From: Candidatus Pelagibacter sp. | GTDB taxonomy: Bacteria > Pseudomonadota > Alphaproteobacteria > Pelagibacterales > Pelagibacteraceae | Assembly (NCBI GenBank): GCA_028408795.1 | Contig: JAOOLP010000015.1 | Location: 1 to 14,082, forward strand | DNA length: 14,082 nucleotides | Direction: 5' to 3' | Part shown: one piece after another, positions 1 to 7,936 of the stretch | Layout of the letters: every line of letters starts with the position of its first letter | Position numbering within the stretch: position 1 is the first letter of the stretch | Made by a program: the position numbers and the translations under genes | Notes under the pieces: model-generated | Seen by the model: the letters and a program-made list of their open reading frames with translations, nothing else | What the model was told of the DNA's origin: nothing | The model's database searches: none

Positions 1-429
1 TTGATTTTCTATTTGCTCTTTCCATTCAAATATTTTCTTTCCTACTAAAGGACTTTGAGTTAAAGCGTTTATCATTACATCTTTTCCAGCCTCAATTCTT
101 TTTGCTATAGCTATCTCACCTTCTCTTGAAAGGAGCTCGACACCACCCATTTCTCTGAGGTACATTCTTATCGGGTCATCGCTTTTATCTGAAGATTTTT
201 CTTCTGATGTAGCAGTAGACTCTTTCTTTTTGTTAGACTGATACTGAGATTTTTTTTCTACTAAGGTAATCTTTTCATCTACTAAAATTAATAGAGCTTT
301 GTCTATATTTTCTACAGTGCTGTTTCTTTTACCTAAGGATTTGCCTAGCTCTTCATAAGTGATAAAACCTCTATGCTTACCCTTATCCAAAAGTCTTTCA
401 AATGATTTTGTAATTAATTTTTCAGCCAT
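1..429 (-). CDS. rpoD: RNA polymerase primary sigma factor RpoD (sigma70), N-terminal part, cut by the window edge
   Basis: This is the first 143 codons of the housekeeping sigma factor, which brings RNA polymerase to -10/-35 promoters. Reading leftward from the ATG at 429-427 gives a protein starting MAEKLITKSFERLL. Residues 1 to about 57 look like sigma region 1.1, the autoinhibitory domain. A charged Lys/Ser/Glu linker covers about 58-83. Region 1.2 begins at residue 85 with DPIRMYLREMGGVELLSREG, nearly identical to the family consensus. The frame stays open to base 1, so regions 2-4 lie outside the window. The gene follows dnaG after 59 nt, the order also seen in the E. coli rpsU-dnaG-rpoD operon. 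No clear Shine-Dalgarno sequence precedes the ATG. Identification is secure; the exact start is likely but rests only on the fit of region 1.1. Confidence 0.95.
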   Translation of the reverse strand, partial: MAEKLITKSFERLLDKGKHRGFITYEELGKSLGKRNSTVENIDKALLILVDEKITLVEKKSQYQSNKKKESTATSEEKSSDKSDDPIRMYLREMGGVELLSREGEIAIAKRIEAGKDVMINALTQSPLVGKKIFEWKEQIENQ

Positions 430-460
430 TTAATTATTTTTCGAAGTGTTTTATATATAG

Positions 461-471
461 TGACTAAGTCA
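461..471. promoter_or_regulatory. 11-bp perfect palindrome between dnaG and rpoD, next to a TATAAA box
   Basis: The 59-nt dnaG-rpoD gap holds TGACT-A-AGTCA, two 5-bp arms around one base. Just downstream on the minus strand is TATAAA (455-450), which could be a -10 box for an rpoD-specific promoter, but no good -35 sits 16-18 nt upstream of it. The palindrome could be an operator or chance. Seen directly; the role is a guess. Confidence 0.22.
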
Positions 472-488
472 AAAAAATCTATCTTTTT

Positions 489-2279
489 TTATTCCCCATT
501 TATTTGACTTTTAAGCTTAATGAGCTCTGAAAATGAGTTTTCATCCAGATTATTTACTAAATCTTTCTCTAAGGATTCTATTTTTTTTTGATTTTGTAAT
601 TCTTCAAATTCTCTCAAAAGTTCGCTTAGTAATTCAGTTATCGACTCATTATTTTTATTTGCTAAAATTATTTGTATACTTGAATTTTCTTGTACTTCTT
701 TTATCAACTTTTTATGTTTGTTCAAAATATTTGATTTTAACACGTTTTTATCATTATCTGATTTCAAACTTGTTAAAATATCGTTTTTCAAATTTTCATT
801 GGCTAAAGATTCAAACTCTATGTTAGCTAAATCTGAAGTTTTATGAAAAACTATTTCATAATAATTTAACATTATATATAAAATTGAAAATTCTTTTAGT
901 TGAGTTTTTGAAAGGTGATTTCTTTTTTTATACAAAGATTTTGTCTCACTTAGCAAATGATAATCTTTATCTTTTTTATAATTTTTAAAGGAAGAATAAG
1001 ATCTTCTGGAGTTTTGTATTGGGGTTAAATTTTTGATTTTGTTTAAAAAATCCTCTAAAACGTATTTCTTGAGAGTTTCATCTTTAATTGAATAGCAGAC
1101 CTTTTTAATTTCTTTTTCAAATTTAGAAACTTCAAACGGATTAGTCTTATCAATTTTATCGATATAGTGATTCCAAATAAAAGTCTGAATTATGTTTTTT
1201 TCTTTTAAAAGATTTATAAATTTTTCTTTACCATTTTTTTTTATAAAGTCATCTGGATCAGATCCATCAGGTATCATTGAAAAATAAATTTTATTACTTT
1301 CATTAATAAAAGGTAAAAGTTTTTCCGCTATTCTTAAAGCTGCATTTTGGCCGCTTTGATCTCCATCAAGACATATAATTGGATTTGAAAAAAATTTCCA
1401 TATAAGGTTTATCTGCCTCTCAGTTAATGCTGTTCCAGAGTTTGAAATCACATTTTTAATTCCAGAAGAATAAACACTTACAACATCCATATACCCTTCA
1501 ACAATTATTACTTGATTAGTTTCAGATCGACATTGTTTTGCTTTATCTAAATTAAAAATCATATTTCCTTTTTTGTAAAATTCAGTTTCGGGACTATTTA
1601 TATATTTCGCTAATTTGCTCTCTTTTATTATTCTGCCCCCAAATGCAATAGTATCTCCAGTTATATTATTCACAGGAAAAATTATTCTTGAATTAAACCG
1701 GTCAATATATTTTCCACTTTTGTCATGCTTGTAATATAAGCCTGTTAAATTTATATCTTCCTCTGAGTATTTTTTTACTAGCTCTGAATAAAAATCATTT
1801 TTCCAAGGAACATAACCTAACTTAAATTCTTCAATAGTATTTTTTTCTAAACCTCTTTTACTTAAATAGTTTAAAGCTTCTTTATTATTTGAACTAAACA
1901 ATTCATGAAAAAAAAATTCTGAATATTCTTTATAAATACTTTTGTAAGTTTGAAATCTTAAATCTTTTTTTTTATCAAAATTTGAAAATCTGTAAGGTTG
2001 CATGCCAGCCTCTGAGGCTAAAATTTTTACTGCCTCTCCAAAACCAATAGATTTTGTTTTCATTAAAAAATCGAAAATGTTTCCATGTTCGCCGCTGCTA
2101 AAGCAATGATAGAACTCCTTTTCATCGTTCACGGTAAAAGATGGGCTTTTTTCATTTTTAAAAGGTGACAGTCCTATAAATTCTTTTCCTCTTTTTTTAA
2201 GTTGTACAGATTTACTTACAACTTGAGACACTTTTAATCTTAATTTTATTTCATTAAGATATTCCTTTGGATATTTCAT
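489..2279 (-). CDS. dnaG: DNA primase DnaG with a degenerate zinc-binding motif
   Basis: Primase makes the RNA primers for lagging-strand replication and works with the replicative helicase. The 596-residue length is normal for the family. The N-terminal CHC2-type domain covers about residues 1-98, but its zinc ligands are mostly gone: the usual Cys, His, Cys, Cys positions read Ser38, Lys41, Cys59, Ser62. The catalytic core is intact, with RFNSRIIFPV at 194-203, the basic/DNA-binding stretch YINSPETEFYKKGNMIFNLD from about 226, the TOPRIM glutamate in EGYMDV (261-266), the acidic motif DGDQSG (305-310) and DPDDF (341-345). The C-terminal helicase-binding region (about 440-596) is Lys-rich and poorly conserved. 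The ATG at 2279-2277 directly follows the yqeY stop (TAAATG), so translation is probably coupled. I believe related alphaproteobacterial primases share the altered zinc motif, from memory only. Confidence 0.96.
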   Translation of the reverse strand: MKYPKEYLNEIKLRLKVSQVVSKSVQLKKRGKEFIGLSPFKNEKSPSFTVNDEKEFYHCFSSGEHGNIFDFLMKTKSIGFGEAVKILASEAGMQPYRFSNFDKKKDLRFQTYKSIYKEYSEFFFHELFSSNNKEALNYLSKRGLEKNTIEEFKLGYVPWKNDFYSELVKKYSEEDINLTGLYYKHDKSGKYIDRFNSRIIFPVNNITGDTIAFGGRIIKESKLAKYINSPETEFYKKGNMIFNLDKAKQCRSETNQVIIVEGYMDVVSVYSSGIKNVISNSGTALTERQINLIWKFFSNPIICLDGDQSGQNAALRIAEKLLPFINESNKIYFSMIPDGSDPDDFIKKNGKEKFINLLKEKNIIQTFIWNHYIDKIDKTNPFEVSKFEKEIKKVCYSIKDETLKKYVLEDFLNKIKNLTPIQNSRRSYSSFKNYKKDKDYHLLSETKSLYKKRNHLSKTQLKEFSILYIMLNYYEIVFHKTSDLANIEFESLANENLKNDILTSLKSDNDKNVLKSNILNKHKKLIKEVQENSSIQIILANKNNESITELLSELLREFEELQNQKKIESLEKDLVNNLDENSFSELIKLKSQINGE

Positions 2280-2735
2280 TTAATTTAGAAGTCCTTTAAT
2301 TATTCCACTTACTTTTGAGAAATCAAGTGTATCAGCATGCTTTGATTTTAGTTCACCCATTACTTTTCCCATATCTTTCATTGATGAAGCTCCTGTGGAC
2401 TTGATTGCTTCTTCACAAATTTTTTTTGTCTCTTCTTCACTAAGTTGTTTAGGTAAAAAAGTGCTGATGACATTTATTTCTTTTGTCTCGTTCTCCAAAA
2501 GTTCCGATCGTCCAGCTTTTTTGTACACATCGCAAGACTCGTTCCTTTGCTTTATCATTTTTTTTAAAATACTCGTTATATCAGAATCTTTGATCTCTTT
2601 TTGACCTTTAGAGCGACCTGCTATTTCAGCATCTTTTATTGCTGAGACTATTAGTCTTAATGTTGGATAAGTATTTTTATCTTTGGCTTTTAAGGCTTCG
2701 TTTAGCTTGTCTTCTATTTGTTTTTTTAGAGGCAT
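2280..2735 (-). CDS. yqeY: GatB/YqeY domain protein
   Basis: This 151-residue protein belongs to the GatB/YqeY family, which resembles the tail domain of the amidotransferase subunit GatB and may bind tRNA. The free-standing protein has no settled function. The usual start MPLKKQIEDKLNEALKAKDK is visible, followed by LRLIVSAIKDAEI (27-39), the central helix around KKMIKQRNESCDVYKKAGR, the conserved FLPKQLSEEE near residues 92-101, and the C-terminal MKDMGKVMGELKSKHAD segment. Length matches the family (about 147-150). It is the first gene of the leftward yqeY-dnaG-rpoD unit, and its TAA stop touches the dnaG ATG. Divergent carA lies 128 bp away. An AT-rich leader precedes it with no convincing promoter or Shine-Dalgarno site that I can point to. 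Confidence 0.93.
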   Translation of the reverse strand: MPLKKQIEDKLNEALKAKDKNTYPTLRLIVSAIKDAEIAGRSKGQKEIKDSDITSILKKMIKQRNESCDVYKKAGRSELLENETKEINVISTFLPKQLSEEETKKICEEAIKSTGASSMKDMGKVMGELKSKHADTLDFSKVSGIIKGLLN

Positions 2736-2792
2736 AAGTTTTAAAAAAATTTATTTTAATCACAATTCTTATCTAAAATAAAAAGAACTTTC

Positions 2793-2821
2793 TTGACGAT
2801 TATATTTCTATTTCATATGTT
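2793..2821 (+). promoter_or_regulatory. Probable sigma70-type promoter of carAB
   Basis: A -35 box TTGACG (2793-2798, 5 of 6 consensus bases) and a -10 box TATGTT (2816-2821, 4 of 6) are separated by exactly 17 bp. Transcription would begin near 2828, about 36 nt before the carA start. It is the best promoter match in the 128-bp divergent region. Confidence 0.6.
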
Positions 2822-2834
2822 TCGCAAAATCATG

Positions 2835-2863
2835 TTTATAAGTTTTTTACTTTAACTTATGAG
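2835..2863 (+). promoter_or_regulatory. Leader hairpin abutting the carA start codon
   Basis: ATAAGTT (2838-2844) and AACTTAT (2854-2860) are perfect inverted repeats around a 9-nt loop. In RNA the stem extends to about 10 bp through U2836-A2862 and two G-U pairs. With a start of transcription near 2828 the hairpin would occupy almost the whole leader, covering the ribosome-binding region of carA. The pairing is visible; a regulatory role is inferred, and AT-rich DNA makes chance stems common. Confidence 0.4.
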
Positions 2864-4072
2864 TTGTATTTGAAGGAATTTGGTCAAAATATAAACTCTA
2901 AAAAAAATCTTCAAAAGATCGATTCTAACGCTATTTTAATTCTACAAAATGGAAAATTTTTCAAAGGCATAGGTTTGGGTTGCCACGGAACAGCTACGGG
3001 AGAAGTTTGCTTTAATACATCTATAACGGGATACCAAGAGATAATTTCTGACCCTTCATATGCTGATCAGATAATTAATTTTACCTTTCCGCATGTTGGG
3101 AATGTTGGCACTAATAAAGAAGATCATGAGTCTGATAAAATTTGGACTAAAGGCGTTATAATAAACGCTGAAATAACTAACCCTTCAAATTATAGATCTC
3201 TAAAACATCTTGATGAATGGTTAAAGAAGAATAAAATTGTAGGTATAACCGGTATTGATACAAGAAATTTAACTAACTTTATCAGAGACACAGGTGCACC
3301 CAAAGGAACAATATCTTTTTTAAAAAAAGATAAATTAAATTTAAAAAAACTTTTAAAAATAACTCAAAAATGGAGTGGTCTTAAAAATTTAGATTTAGCT
3401 CAGAAAGTAACAACCAAAAAAAATTATGTTTGGAATGACTTTAAAACCTGGAAAAAAGGTGATGGTTTTTTAAAAAATAAAAAGAAGATATTACATGTAG
3501 TGGCAATCGATTATGGAATTAAAAAAAATATTTTAAGATATTTTTCAGACTTTAATTGTAAAGTCACAATAGTTTCTTGTAAAACAAGTGCAGCGAATAT
3601 TCTTAGAGAAAAACCCAATGGAATTTTTTTGTCTAATGGTCCTGGAGATCCAGCTGCGACTGGAAAATATGCCATACCGATTATAAAAGAATTGATAAAA
3701 AATAATTTACCAATATTTGGTATCTGTTTAGGACACCAACTATTAGCTTTAACATTAGGTGCAAAGACAGAAAAAATGAAACTTGGTCATAGGGGAGCTA
3801 ATCATCCGGTAAAAAATTTAATCGAGGGTAAAGTAGAAATAACTAGTCAGAATCATGGTTTTGAAGTTGTTAAAAAGAATTTGCCAAAAAACGTGAAGAT
3901 AACTCATCAATCACTTTTCGATAATAGTATTGAAGGTATTCAACTAAAAAGTAAACCTGTTTTTTCAGTACAATATCATCCTGAGTCAAATCCTGGTCCG
4001 CAAGATAGTGTTTATTTGTTTAAACAATTTATTATGAGTATGAAAAAAAATGCCAAAAAGAAAAGATATTAA
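2864..4072 (+). CDS. carA: Carbamoyl-phosphate synthase small subunit (glutamine amidotransferase)
   Basis: CarA hydrolyses glutamine and channels ammonia to CarB for carbamoyl phosphate, the precursor of pyrimidines and arginine. The N-terminal small-subunit domain runs from about residue 22 ([13 protein letters not shown]) through [16 protein letters not shown] and PHVGNVG to about 150. The class I glutaminase domain starts near 210 with [14 protein letters not shown], followed by SNGPGDP (257-263), the nucleophile in GICLGHQ (Cys288), and the His372/Glu374 pair in QYHPES. The assigned start is TTG at 2864; TTG at 2870 (then KEFGQN) is equally possible. No in-frame ATG lies between the upstream region and the conserved core, and the only nearby ATG (2859) is out of frame and stops after four codons. 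At 402 residues it is about 20 longer than E. coli CarA, all at the N-terminus. The carB start lies 23 nt inside its end. Confidence 0.96.
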   Translation: MYLKEFGQNINSKKNLQKIDSNAILILQNGKFFKGIGLGCHGTATGEVCFNTSITGYQEIISDPSYADQIINFTFPHVGNVGTNKEDHESDKIWTKGVIINAEITNPSNYRSLKHLDEWLKKNKIVGITGIDTRNLTNFIRDTGAPKGTISFLKKDKLNLKKLLKITQKWSGLKNLDLAQKVTTKKNYVWNDFKTWKKGDGFLKNKKKILHVVAIDYGIKKNILRYFSDFNCKVTIVSCKTSAANILREKPNGIFLSNGPGDPAATGKYAIPIIKELIKNNLPIFGICLGHQLLALTLGAKTEKMKLGHRGANHPVKNLIEGKVEITSQNHGFEVVKKNLPKNVKITHQSLFDNSIEGIQLKSKPVFSVQYHPESNPGPQDSVYLFKQFIMSMKKNAKKKRY

Positions 4073-7000
4073 AAAGATATTGGTAGTAGGTGCTGGTCCA
4101 ATAATTATTGGGCAAGCTTGTGAATTTGATTATTCAGGCACTCAAGCATGTAAAGCTTTAAAAGATGAGGGTTTCAAAATAGTTCTCATAAATTCTAATC
4201 CAGCTACAATTATGACGGACCCAAACGTTGCCGATAAAACTTATATTGAGCCTATTACAATAGAAATTCTTGAGAAAATTCTTATCAAAGAAAAACCTGA
4301 TGCAATTTTGCCAACAATGGGCGGTCAAACTGCATTGAATTTAGCAATGGAGGCAGAAAAAAAAGGAATTCTTAAAAAATATAAAATTGAACTCATTGGC
4401 GCTAATTCAAAAGCAATATCTAATGCAGAAGATAGAAAAAAATTCAGAAAAAATATGATAGAGATTGGCTTAGATCTTCCCAGATCAAAGATAGTAAATA
4501 ATTTTAAACATTCTACAAAAGTATTAAAACAAATTGGATTACCAGCAATTATAAGACCAGCTTTTACTTTAGGAGGTTTAGGGGGTGGTATAGCCAAAAA
4601 TAAAAAAGATTTTTATAAGATAATAAAAAATGGACTTCACGAGTCACCTGTAAATCAAGTCTTAGTAGAAGAATGTTTAGAAGGTTGGAAAGAATTTGAG
4701 ATGGAAGTTGTCAGAGATAAAAATGACAATTGCATTATCATTTGCTCAATTGAAAATTTAGATCCAATGGGTATTCATACTGGAGACTCAGTAACTATCG
4801 CTCCAGCACTAACTTTGACCGACAAAGAGTATCAAGTTATGAGAAATGCCTCTATAGCTTGCTTAAGAAAAATTGGTGTAGAAACCGGTGGATCTAATGT
4901 TCAATTTGCAATAAATCCGAAAAATGGAAGAATGGTAATCATTGAGATGAACCCTAGAGTTTCAAGATCATCAGCGCTGGCTTCAAAAGCCACAGGTTTT
5001 CCAATAGCGAAAGTAGCAGCAAAGTTAGCTGTTGGTTACACTTTAGATGAGTTAAAAAATGAAATTACAAAAGTTACACCTGCATCTTTTGAGCCTACAA
5101 TAGACTATGTGGTTACTAAAATCCCAAGATTTACTTTTGAAAAATTCTCCTCTTCAGCCGCAGTTTTAGGAACATCAATGAAATCAGTGGGAGAGGCAAT
5201 GGCTATTGGTAGAAATTTTAAAGAGTCTCTTCAAAAAGCCTTGGTTTCTCTAGAAACAGGTTTCTCAGGATTAGACCAAATATTTAATTTAAATACAAAA
5301 CAAATTAAAAAAAAGCTTAAAGAAAATATCCCAAATAAGATTTTACTTGTTGGAGAGGCTATAAGAAAAAAAATAAATTTAAAGGATATAAATAAACTTT
5401 CAAAAATCGACCCTTGGTTTTTAAACCAAATAAAAGAAATCATAGAGAATGAAATAAAGTTAAAGAAAAAAGGTCTTCCTAAAAATTTCAATGAATTTAA
5501 TTATATAAAGTCGATAGGGTTTTCTGACAAAAAATTATCTGAACTTACGAATACTTCAGAGTCGTTTATTAGAAAGAAAAGAACTGCTCTAAAAGTATTG
5601 CCAGTTTATAAAAAAGTTGACACATGTGCTGCAGAATTTAAATCTTTCACTCCGTATATGTATTCTACCTATCAAAGAAATTTCTCCTCAAATTCAGAAT
5701 GTGAGGCTGATCCCTCTAACAAAAATAAAATTATAATTCTTGGTGGAGGCCCTAATAGAATTGGTCAAGGAATAGAGTTTGATTATTGTTGTTGCCAAGC
5801 TAGTTTTGCCCTTAAGGAAGCTAAATATGAAACTATAATGGTGAATTGTAATCCAGAAACCGTATCAACAGATTATGATACAAGTGACAGATTATATTTT
5901 GAACCTTTAATAGATGAGTATGTTTTTAATATTATAAAAAGAGAGAAATCAAAAGGTATTGTAAAAGGTGTTATTACTCAATTTGGAGGACAAACTCCAA
6001 TTAAACTTGCAAAATTTTTATATGAAAATAAACTTCCAATTCTAGGAACTCAGTATACTTCGATTGACCTAGCGGAGGATAGGGATAGATTTAGAAATCT
6101 TTTAAATAAACTTAATTTAAATCAAGCTGAAAGTGGTATAGCTAGAACTTTTCCTCAAGCGATTAAGATTGCAGATAAGATTGGTTTGCCTTTAATGGTA
6201 AGACCATCTTACGTATTAGGTGGAAGAGCAATGGAGATTGTTCATGAAAAAAGTCAACTCAAAAACTTTGTAAAAGAAGCATTTAAAGTCGCCGAAAAAA
6301 ATCCAATCTTAATTGATAAGTTTATTGATAATGCAATGGAGGTTGATGTTGATGCTATATCAGATGGTAAAAATGTTTTCGTAGCAGGTATTATGCAACA
6401 TATTGAAGAGGCAGGAATACATTCTGGTGACTCAGCATGTAGTTTGCCTCCGGTGTCAATAAAACCTTTCTTGATTAAAGAAATTGAAAATCAAACAAAA
6501 AAATTGGCGTTAGCTCTTAAAGTTAAAGGTTTCATGAATGTGCAATATGCAATTAAAAAAGATAAAATTTTTGTAATTGAAGTTAATCCGAGAGCAAGTA
6601 GAACTGTTCCATTTGTTTCAAAAGCGAAAAGTTTACCTCTTGCTAAGATAGCCTCAAGAGTGATGGCAGGAGAAAAATTATCAAAGTTCAATTTAAAAAG
6701 TAAAACAAAAGATATGTTTGCAGTAAAAGAGGCGGTCTTTCCATTTAACAAATTTCCAAATAGCGATCTTTTACTTGGACCAGAAATGAAATCTACAGGT
6801 GAAGTAATGGGTTTTGATAAAAATTTTGGTATGGCATTTGCTAAAAGTCAAATTGCGGCGTCAAACTCCCTACCTAAAAAAGGCTTAGCTTTTATCTCTT
6901 TAAAAAATAGTCATAAAAAAGAGGGAGTAGAATTAGCAAAACAATTAATTAAATTGAATTTTAAACTTTGTGGGACAGGTGGAACTGCTAATTATATAAA

Positions 7001-7274
7001 TCAACATGGAATTTATTGTAAAAAAATAAATAAAGTTAATCAGGGCTCTCCTCATATAGTTGATGTTCTTAACGCTAAAAAGATAGCTTTAGTTATAAAT
7101 ACCGGAGGTGGAAATAGTGAAACGCAATTAAGTGATGCTGTAGCTTTGAGAAGAGCTACTCTTGCTAATAAAGTTCCGTATTGCACTAATATGTCAACGG
7201 CCAAGGTTTGTTTGGAAGGTATAAAATCTTTAAAACTAAGAGATATAAGTGTAACTTCTTTACAGGATATTTAA
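4050..7274 (+). CDS. carB: Carbamoyl-phosphate synthase large subunit
   Basis: CarB phosphorylates bicarbonate, combines it with ammonia from CarA and phosphorylates the carbamate. The 1074-residue length is standard (E. coli 1073). It begins [20 protein letters not shown] with [10 protein letters not shown]. The first ATP-grasp half carries [14 protein letters not shown] (about 167-180) and [20 protein letters not shown] near residue 300. A Lys-rich oligomerization region covers about 410-530. The second half starts near 560 with [19 protein letters not shown] and has [12 protein letters not shown] and [16 protein letters not shown] (about 843). The C-terminal MGS-like allosteric domain begins near 945 ([25 protein letters not shown]); in E. 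coli this domain binds UMP, IMP and ornithine, but those responses cannot be read here. The ATG sits inside the end of carA (23-nt overlap), indicating translational coupling. Its TAA overlaps the stop of the gene on the other strand. Confidence 0.98.
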   Translation: MPKRKDIKKILVVGAGPIIIGQACEFDYSGTQACKALKDEGFKIVLINSNPATIMTDPNVADKTYIEPITIEILEKILIKEKPDAILPTMGGQTALNLAMEAEKKGILKKYKIELIGANSKAISNAEDRKKFRKNMIEIGLDLPRSKIVNNFKHSTKVLKQIGLPAIIRPAFTLGGLGGGIAKNKKDFYKIIKNGLHESPVNQVLVEECLEGWKEFEMEVVRDKNDNCIIICSIENLDPMGIHTGDSVTIAPALTLTDKEYQVMRNASIACLRKIGVETGGSNVQFAINPKNGRMVIIEMNPRVSRSSALASKATGFPIAKVAAKLAVGYTLDELKNEITKVTPASFEPTIDYVVTKIPRFTFEKFSSSAAVLGTSMKSVGEAMAIGRNFKESLQKALVSLETGFSGLDQIFNLNTKQIKKKLKENIPNKILLVGEAIRKKINLKDINKLSKIDPWFLNQIKEIIENEIKLKKKGLPKNFNEFNYIKSIGFSDKKLSELTNTSESFIRKKRTALKVLPVYKKVDTCAAEFKSFTPYMYSTYQRNFSSNSECEADPSNKNKIIILGGGPNRIGQGIEFDYCCCQASFALKEAKYETIMVNCNPETVSTDYDTSDRLYFEPLIDEYVFNIIKREKSKGIVKGVITQFGGQTPIKLAKFLYENKLPILGTQYTSIDLAEDRDRFRNLLNKLNLNQAESGIARTFPQAIKIADKIGLPLMVRPSYVLGGRAMEIVHEKSQLKNFVKEAFKVAEKNPILIDKFIDNAMEVDVDAISDGKNVFVAGIMQHIEEAGIHSGDSACSLPPVSIKPFLIKEIENQTKKLALALKVKGFMNVQYAIKKDKIFVIEVNPRASRTVPFVSKAKSLPLAKIASRVMAGEKLSKFNLKSKTKDMFAVKEAVFPFNKFPNSDLLLGPEMKSTGEVMGFDKNFGMAFAKSQIAASNSLPKKGLAFISLKNSHKKEGVELAKQLIKLNFKLCGTGGTANYINQHGIYCKKINKVNQGSPHIVDVLNAKKIALVINTGGGNSETQLSDAVALRRATLANKVPYCTNMSTAKVCLEGIKSLKLRDISVTSLQDI

Positions 7275-7936
7275 CTTTTTACTTTCCAGTCAGTCTCAAA
7301 AGTTACGTAGTTTATTTGGATACATCTTCTCTCTTTTTTTATCTCTTTTTTTTCCATCCCGTGCCAAGTGTTAGGTCCACTAGTAAAGAAATAACCATAA
7401 TTATGTTTGTAAGGAACAGTTTTAACCTTATTTAGATTTGTGTCATAAAAATCTGTTCCAAGATTTTCTGATTCATTATGTAAATTAACAAAAACTATTG
7501 AAGACATTAATTTTTCTTCAATATCACAGTGGGGTTTTAACCAAAAACCCTCTCGGTCACAAATTACCTCAAGTCTTACAAAAGAATTGCTTAAATCTTT
7601 TCCAATAAGTGAACCTATCTTTTTATAAACTTCAGGAGATCTCAATTCTTCAATAAATTTTGTTAAGTAAGGAAATTGACTAGAGTTTTCTTTAGTAACA
7701 TAGCATCTAAGTTTTTTTGCTTTACCTCCATCTTTTATACCTGCTCGAAAAGCTCCTTCTCCACCGTCAAGAGCTCTTGTTCCATCATAATTTAAATTTT
7801 GTTTTCTAGGATCAGCTATATCAGCACTACAAATCTCATCTATAGCATTTTGTGTTAATGGCTGATTAATTTCAAAATGTTTGAAAGGATCATTAAATAA
7901 TTTTGTTTTTGTCTCTAAAGATTTAAATAATTCCAT
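7271..7936 (-). CDS. Predicted 2-oxoglutarate/Fe(II)-dependent oxygenase-like protein
   Basis: The 221-residue protein has the C-terminal pattern of the 2OG-Fe(II) oxygenase superfamily. There is an HxD pair in [11 protein letters not shown] (His136, Asp138), a distal metal His in NTWHGME (His192), and an Arg about 11 residues further (Arg203/204 in [12 protein letters not shown]) that fits the 2-oxoglutarate carboxylate ligand. Strand patterns such as SSIVFVNL and YGYFFTSGP suit the double-stranded beta-helix. The N-terminal 100 residues are less typical and include [13 protein letters not shown]. There is no signal peptide or membrane segment, so it is probably cytosolic. It starts 14 nt inside the end of the ELM1-like gene, so the two are probably co-transcribed and coupled. 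The substrate cannot be told: a sugar, lipid headgroup, small metabolite or protein residue are all possible. Its stop is interlocked with that of carB. Confidence 0.78.
   Translation of the reverse strand: MELFKSLETKTKLFNDPFKHFEINQPLTQNAIDEICSADIADPRKQNLNYDGTRALDGGEGAFRAGIKDGGKAKKLRCYVTKENSSQFPYLTKFIEELRSPEVYKKIGSLIGKDLSNSFVRLEVICDREGFWLKPHCDIEEKLMSSIVFVNLHNESENLGTDFYDTNLNKVKTVPYKHNYGYFFTSGPNTWHGMEKKEIKKERRCIQINYVTFETDWKVKS

Noticed and set aside
467..472. TTGACT before rpoD as a -35 box
   Set aside because: The only good -10 (TATAAA, 455-450) is 11 nt away, too close for a sigma70 spacer; at 17 nt the sequence is ACACTT.
533..826. Rightward open frame antisense to the dnaG 3' end encoding a hydrophobic Leu/Phe-rich peptide
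   Set aside because: It is the complement of Lys/Glu/Asn-rich dnaG codons in AT-rich DNA, which yields hydrophobic frames by chance. It has no recognisable domain.
2736..2790. Promoter for yqeY-dnaG-rpoD on the minus strand
   Set aside because: TAAAAT-like -10 candidates exist, but none has a -35 better than an AT-rich hexamer, so I could not choose one.
4325..5491. Leftward open frames inside carB (4325-4597, 5231-5491)
   Set aside because: Antisense to conserved CarB coding sequence, with no family features; shadows of the real gene.
7251..7306. Inverted repeat GTAACTT (7251-7257) / AAGTTAC (7300-7306) around the carB stop as a bidirectional terminator
   Set aside because: Seven AT-rich base pairs with a 42-nt loop, coding on both sides, and no T-tract at the right place; probably chance.
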